Below, piece by piece: positions 60,252 to 64,000 of a stretch of DNA of 64,000 bases. Source of the stretch: Mesorhizobium sp. Z1-4 (lineage in GTDB: Bacteria; Pseudomonadota; Alphaproteobacteria; Rhizobiales; Rhizobiaceae); contig NZ_RCIO01000001.1 of the NCBI RefSeq assembly GCF_004000235.1, positions 620,001 through 684,000 on the forward strand. The letters are read 5' to 3'. Each line of letters starts with the position of its first letter. Positions within the stretch are counted from its first letter, which is position 1. Under the pieces are notes generated by a model that did no database searches, was not told the origin of the DNA, and worked only from the letters and a program-made list of their open reading frames with translations. A program made the translations under genes and the position numbers.

Positions 60252-62546
60252 TCAGGCGCTGGCGTGCTGCTCCACCGCAGCCACAAGATCGGCTGGGTCC
60301 AGGGGTTTTGTGAGGAAGCCGTTGGCACCGCGAACCAGCACGGATTGCCGTGTTTCGTCCTGGCTGTCGGCCGAAAGCACGAGCACCGGTATCGGCGGAA
60401 AACCATTCGTTTCCTCGTGGCGCCGCAACCCGGCGATGGCATCCATGCCATCCATCACCGGCATGTTGAGGTCCATGAGAACGACATCGAACCGCTGCCT
60501 CGACCCGGTCAGCGCCTGCAGCGCGGCGCGGCCGTTGGGCACCACCTCGACACGGTGACCAGCCTTGGTCAGCGCGGAGCGCGCAAGCAGCGCGTTGATC
60601 TGGTTGTCCTCGGCAATGAGCACGGATGCGCCAGTTGCAGGCTGTGCCTTCAATTCGACACCCGTCCCGGCCACGACGCGCCCGGCCTGCCCGGCGCTAT
60701 CCTGCAAAAGCAGACGCAGCAGGGTGTCGCTGCGCACCGGCCTTGGCAAAAATGCCGCATAACCGCCGCCGCGGAGTTCCGCCAGCCGACCGCGGTCGGA
60801 CGGGGTGATCAGGGTGATCGCCTTGCCGTCAGGAAGTAGCCTGCGCAGGCTCTTCAGGCTTGCGCAATTCGGCCGTTCGAGCGCCGAGTCGATCAGGATC
60901 GAGGCATATTTGTTGCCTTCGCTCGCCAGCCGGATCGCCTCGTCAATCGATTTCGCCGTATCGACGACACCGCCGAACGCTTCCACCATGCGGGCAATGG
61001 CATCCATTTCCATCGCATTTGCGGAGACGACCAGGGCGCGCGTGCCGGCAAGTGCAGAACCCTGCTCGATCGACGCCGGCGAGGCTTCCTCGAGCGGAAG
61101 TGTAACCGTGAAGGTAGCACCCTTGCCCGGCGCGCCTTCCACTTCGATGCGGCCGTTCATCGCCTCAACGATGCGAGAGGTGATCGCCAGACCGAGGCCT
61201 GCGCCGCCATGCTTTCGCGTCGGGCTGCCGTCGGCCTGTTCGAATTCCTCGAATATCCGTTTCAGATCGCTCTTTTCGAGCCCCGGCCCGGTGTCCTTGA
61301 CGCGGATTGTGAGCGTGCGCTCGGACCCGGAACCGGAACCGGCGATTTCCACGAGCACCCCGCCCGTGTCGGTGAATTTTATCGCATTTCCGACCAGGTT
61401 AAGCAGGATTTGCCGGAAACGGCCGGGATCGATCATCGCCGTGGCGGGTACATTCGGCGCGACAAAGCAGCCGAGGCCGATATCCTTGGCGAAGGCGCGC
61501 GCAGCCAGCAGTTCGACCGTGTGTTCGGCGAGCTCGCGCGGTGAACTCAGCCGCAGTTCCAGCTCCAGCCTCCCCGCCTCGATCTTGGAAAAGTCGAGCA
61601 GGTCCTCGATCAGCGCCAGCAAGGCACTGGCCGATGTCGAAATCGCACCGACATAAGTGTTCTGCTCCGGCGACAGATCGGTGCCGCGCAGCAGCTTTGC
61701 CATCCCCATGATGCCGTTCATGGGGGTGCGGATTTCATGGCTGACCGTGGCCAGGAACCGGGATTTCGCCTTGCTTGCCGTTTCGGCGCGCTCACGGGCG
61801 CTGTTCGCAGCCAGTTCGGCGCGCTTGCGGTCGGTGATGTCGCGCGCAATGGCACGGTGCGAAACGGCTTCGCTTGTCTGGTCCCGCACGGAAAGTTCAA
61901 TCCAGGAATACCAGCGCGTCCCGGCTTTGGTGCGGATTGCGACATCGGTCGAGCTCAGATACTCGCCATCGTTGAACGCGGCATCCATGACAACGCCGAT
62001 GTCGATGCCGACCTCGGCAAGGGTCTTGCCCTCCAGTTCTTCCACCTTGCGATCCAGCAGCGCCGCCAGCACACGGTTGGCGTAAACGATACGCCCTTCG
62101 CGGTCGCGGTGGACAACGATATCGCCCAGAGCATCGACGAGACCTCGGAAGCGTTCCTCGCTTTCCTCGAGCTCCCAGAGGCGGTCGGCCAGTTCTTCGA
62201 TTTCGCGCTGTTCGCGTTGCTGCGCGTTTGCTTCGACCGCCTGCGAGCGGGCCGCCATGCTGCGCATGCGGGCGACTGTGCCTGCTCCCAGGACGCCCAC
62301 CGCCGCCGCCAGCGCCTGCAGCAGAAGCGGCGCCCCCGCATATACGCTGAACCCGGCAGCTGCCACGCTTGCCGCGACCAGGGTTGCCTGCATCGCGATA
62401 TCGAGCGTGTTGGTTCCGGCGCCCGGCAGCATCTGCACGGGCAGCCGGTGTTTTGGGTCATTGCGGGTGTTTTCGACACGCGAAGACGCCGGCGTTCCAG
62501 ACGCCGGCTCGCGCGCCGTCCCCGCCAGGTCGAGCTCCGCCAACAT
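60252..62546 (-). CDS. PAS-domain hybrid sensor histidine kinase/response regulator
   Basis: A 764-residue protein. A hydrophobic stretch at residues 48-95 gives two membrane segments. A PAS domain spans about 130-240. HisKA carries His270 in FLATVSHEIRTPMNG. The ATPase domain (about 385-500) has NLVGNAIKFTDTG, DTGPGL and GGAGLGLAI. A degenerate receiver follows (about 525-635): it keeps an Asp in ILIDSALE but the N-terminal acidic pair is replaced by SAN. A full receiver ends the protein (IAEDNQIN; VVLMDLNMPVMDG). It senses a signal through PAS; the target is unknown. It lies between olsB and the MDR gene. Confidence 0.9.
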   Translation of the reverse strand: MLAELDLAGTAREPASGTPASSRVENTRNDPKHRLPVQMLPGAGTNTLDIAMQATLVAASVAAAGFSVYAGAPLLLQALAAAVGVLGAGTVARMRSMAARSQAVEANAQQREQREIEELADRLWELEESEERFRGLVDALGDIVVHRDREGRIVYANRVLAALLDRKVEELEGKTLAEVGIDIGVVMDAAFNDGEYLSSTDVAIRTKAGTRWYSWIELSVRDQTSEAVSHRAIARDITDRKRAELAANSARERAETASKAKSRFLATVSHEIRTPMNGIMGMAKLLRGTDLSPEQNTYVGAISTSASALLALIEDLLDFSKIEAGRLELELRLSSPRELAEHTVELLAARAFAKDIGLGCFVAPNVPATAMIDPGRFRQILLNLVGNAIKFTDTGGVLVEIAGSGSGSERTLTIRVKDTGPGLEKSDLKRIFEEFEQADGSPTRKHGGAGLGLAITSRIVEAMNGRIEVEGAPGKGATFTVTLPLEEASPASIEQGSALAGTRALVVSANAMEMDAIARMVEAFGGVVDTAKSIDEAIRLASEGNKYASILIDSALERPNCASLKSLRRLLPDGKAITLITPSDRGRLAELRGGGYAAFLPRPVRSDTLLRLLLQDSAGQAGRVVAGTGVELKAQPATGASVLIAEDNQINALLARSALTKAGHRVEVVPNGRAALQALTGSRQRFDVVLMDLNMPVMDGMDAIAGLRRHEETNGFPPIPVLVLSADSQDETRQSVLVRGANGFLTKPLDPADLVAAVEQHASA

Positions 62547-62634
62547 AGGCAGGACGGTAACAGGCAGGCATTAGAGAAGCTTTTGGCAGTTCGCTCAAAT
62601 TTTAACGGTGCGCCAAATCGTTTCCCGCGGCGGG

Positions 62635-63624
62635 CTACATCTCCACCACAACGCGGCCGCGCACCTTGCCCTCGACAATATCGCTGGCCGCCTGCGTGAT
62701 CTCCTCGAAGGAAATCCGCTTGGAAAGCGCGGCAAGCTTCTTGTGGTCGAGATCGTTGACGATGCGCTTCCAGGCCTCGACGCGCAGCGATTTGGGCGCC
62801 ATGACGGAATCGACACCAAGGAGCGAGACCCCGCGCAGGATAAACGGCGCGACGGATGCCGGCAGGTCCATTCCCTGCGCCAGCCCGCAGGCTGCGACCG
62901 CGCCGCCATACTGGGTTTGCGCCAGGACATTAGCCAGCGTGTGGCTGCCGACAGCATCGATACCGCCCGCCCAACGCTCCTTGCCGAGCGGTTTGCCGGG
63001 CTCGGAAAGCTCGGCGCGATCGAGGATCTCGGCCGCCCCCAGTTCCTTCAGGTAGTCGGCTTCCGATGCACGCCCCGTGGAGGCGATCACGTGGTAACCC
63101 AGCTTGCCCAGAACAGCGACGGCGACTGAACCGACACCGCCTGCCGCCCCGGTCACCACGACCGGGCCGCGCTCCGGCATCACGCCGTGGCGTTCCAGCG
63201 CCATCACGCAAAGCATTGCCGTATAACCCGCAGTGCCCACGGCCATCGCGTCGGCCGCGCTCATGCCGTCGGGCAGCGGTACCAGCCAGTCGCCCGAAAC
63301 GCGGGCGCGTCCGGCATAAGCGCCGTAGTGGGTTTCGCCCACGCCCCAGCCATTCAGCACCACCTTGTCGCCCGGGTGCCAGTCGGCATGGTCCGAGGCC
63401 GTCACGGTGCCGGCGAAATCGATACCGGGGATCATCGGCCAGCGGCGCACGACAGGCGACTTGCCGGTGATCGCCAACCCGTCCTTGTAGTTCACCGTAG
63501 TGGCTTCCACCGCAACGGTGACGTCGCCTTCCATCAGTTCGTCCTCGGTCATGTCGACGATTTCGACCGATTGCGACTTGTCTTCGTTGCGCGATACGCG
63601 GATGGCCCTGAATGTCTCTGACAT
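62635..63624 (-). CDS. MDR-family quinone/acryloyl-CoA-reductase-like oxidoreductase (YhdH/AcuI type)
   Basis: A 329-residue medium-chain dehydrogenase without structural zinc. The ATG at 63624 ([12 protein letters not shown]) follows AGGA 6 nt upstream. Visible features are [24 protein letters not shown], and the nucleotide motif [20 protein letters not shown]. The end [11 protein letters not shown] is typical of YhdH/AcuI proteins, which reduce acryloyl-CoA or quinones with NADPH. The reading frame is open without a stop into the upstream lspA frame, so a fused product of lspA and this enzyme is possible. Confidence 0.88.
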   Translation of the reverse strand: MSETFRAIRVSRNEDKSQSVEIVDMTEDELMEGDVTVAVEATTVNYKDGLAITGKSPVVRRWPMIPGIDFAGTVTASDHADWHPGDKVVLNGWGVGETHYGAYAGRARVSGDWLVPLPDGMSAADAMAVGTAGYTAMLCVMALERHGVMPERGPVVVTGAAGGVGSVAVAVLGKLGYHVIASTGRASEADYLKELGAAEILDRAELSEPGKPLGKERWAGGIDAVGSHTLANVLAQTQYGGAVAACGLAQGMDLPASVAPFILRGVSLLGVDSVMAPKSLRVEAWKRIVNDLDHKKLAALSKRISFEEITQAASDIVEGKVRGRVVVEM

Positions 63625-64000
63625 ATCGTTTCCTGCGTGTTTGGCGGGTTCGTTGGAAATGTGCGGCGCGGCGGGCGCCGGGTCAACGGGCTGCGGTTCG
63701 GCGCCCGGCGCTGCCGCGGCTTCGGCACGGGTACGGCGACGCCAGTCGACAACTTCCTGCAGGATCACGAACCCGGCGCCCACCGTGATGGCGGCGTCGG
63801 CAAGATTGAACACCGCGAACGACCAGCTCGGCGTATGAAAAAGCACATAGTCGACGACATAACCGAGCATGGCGCGGTCGATCAGATTGCCAAGCGCGCC
63901 GCCCAGAATGAGCGCGAAGCCAATGCGCGCAATCCACTGATGCGCGGCAGATTTGAAGGCCAGCCAGGCGATGAACGCCAGCACCGCAAGAACAAGTCCG
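63625..64000 (-). CDS. lspA: Signal peptidase II (LspA), C-terminal part; no own stop codon seen
   Basis: The frame enters from beyond the window and covers about 125 residues here. The second half of LspA is clear: [18 protein letters not shown] carries the first catalytic Asp, and [17 protein letters not shown] the second. It is followed by [11 protein letters not shown] and an Ala/Pro-rich linker ([17 protein letters not shown]). LspA cleaves prolipoprotein signal peptides in the inner membrane. No stop occurs between it and the MDR gene at 63624, so translation would continue into that enzyme. N-terminal part and start lie outside. Confidence 0.83.

Noticed and set aside
62635-63984. Single hypothetical membrane-oxidoreductase gene starting at GTG 63984
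   Set aside because: The frame continues past the window end with LspA sequence, so GTG 63984 is only an internal codon of lspA.

Overview
The window is chromosomal DNA of an alphaproteobacterium of the Rhizobiales, most like the Phyllobacteriaceae (Mesorhizobium and relatives). The evidence is high GC, the housekeeping run nifU-like / usp / trpS / murJ / glnD / mutS, an OlsB-type ornithine-lipid acyltransferase, an ActSR (RegBA) redox two-component pair, and many ABC and TRAP uptake systems. This placement comes from reading gene content, not from a search. I see no tRNA, rRNA, CRISPR array, insertion sequence or prophage.

Region 1 (1-5.5 kb): the end of a FAD oxidoreductase and an SDR, then a cobalamin riboswitch with its own terminator. 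The riboswitch controls a CbiX-like/[2Fe-2S] ferredoxin protein and a NikA/peptide-type binding protein with two permeases. This is a probable cobalt importer, but no ATPase gene is present in the operon.

Region 2 (5.5-14.3 kb): a seven-gene minus-strand operon: N-formylglutamate amidohydrolase-like protein, TRAP transporter DctQ-DctM-DctP, a PuuA-like glutamine synthetase, aldehyde dehydrogenase and iron alcohol dehydrogenase. A divergent RpiR-type regulator faces it. It looks like uptake and gamma-glutamylation-based breakdown of an amine, amino alcohol or similar small molecule.

Region 3 (14.3-33.3 kb): a carbohydrate or sugar-acid catabolic block. It holds three xylose-isomerase-like TIM barrels, a Gfo/Idh dehydrogenase, an enolase-superfamily dehydratase, a D-2-hydroxyacid dehydrogenase, a FadR-family (GntR/FCD) regulator, and a six-gene ABC importer with two different ATPases and a small membrane protein. 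FadR-like operators (TGGT-N3-ACCA) occur at three places. At two of them the operators come as a pair with the same 179-bp centre-to-centre spacing and in the same order, although the DNA between is different. The proximal operator of each pair covers a predicted -10 box. This suggests a looped repression system and is the most striking signal in the window. A second module (TetR, Tm-1-like, PEP-hydrolase-like, cupin, DMT exporter) lies inside the block, and an M24 peptidase carries the third operator.

Region 4 (33.4-46.4 kb): bfd-bfr iron storage with a possible Irr box; phnN with its 2H-phosphoesterase-like partner but no C-P lyase; a YnjBCD-type ABC transporter; hrpB; actS-actR; mmcB; and an L,D-transpeptidase lipoprotein.

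Region 5 (46.4-64 kb): core genes (nfu-like, usp, trpS, murJ, glnD, mutS, maeB, ytoQ, olsB), a hybrid histidine kinase, and an MDR quinone oxidoreductase that shares one uninterrupted reading frame with the upstream lspA gene, which runs off the window end.
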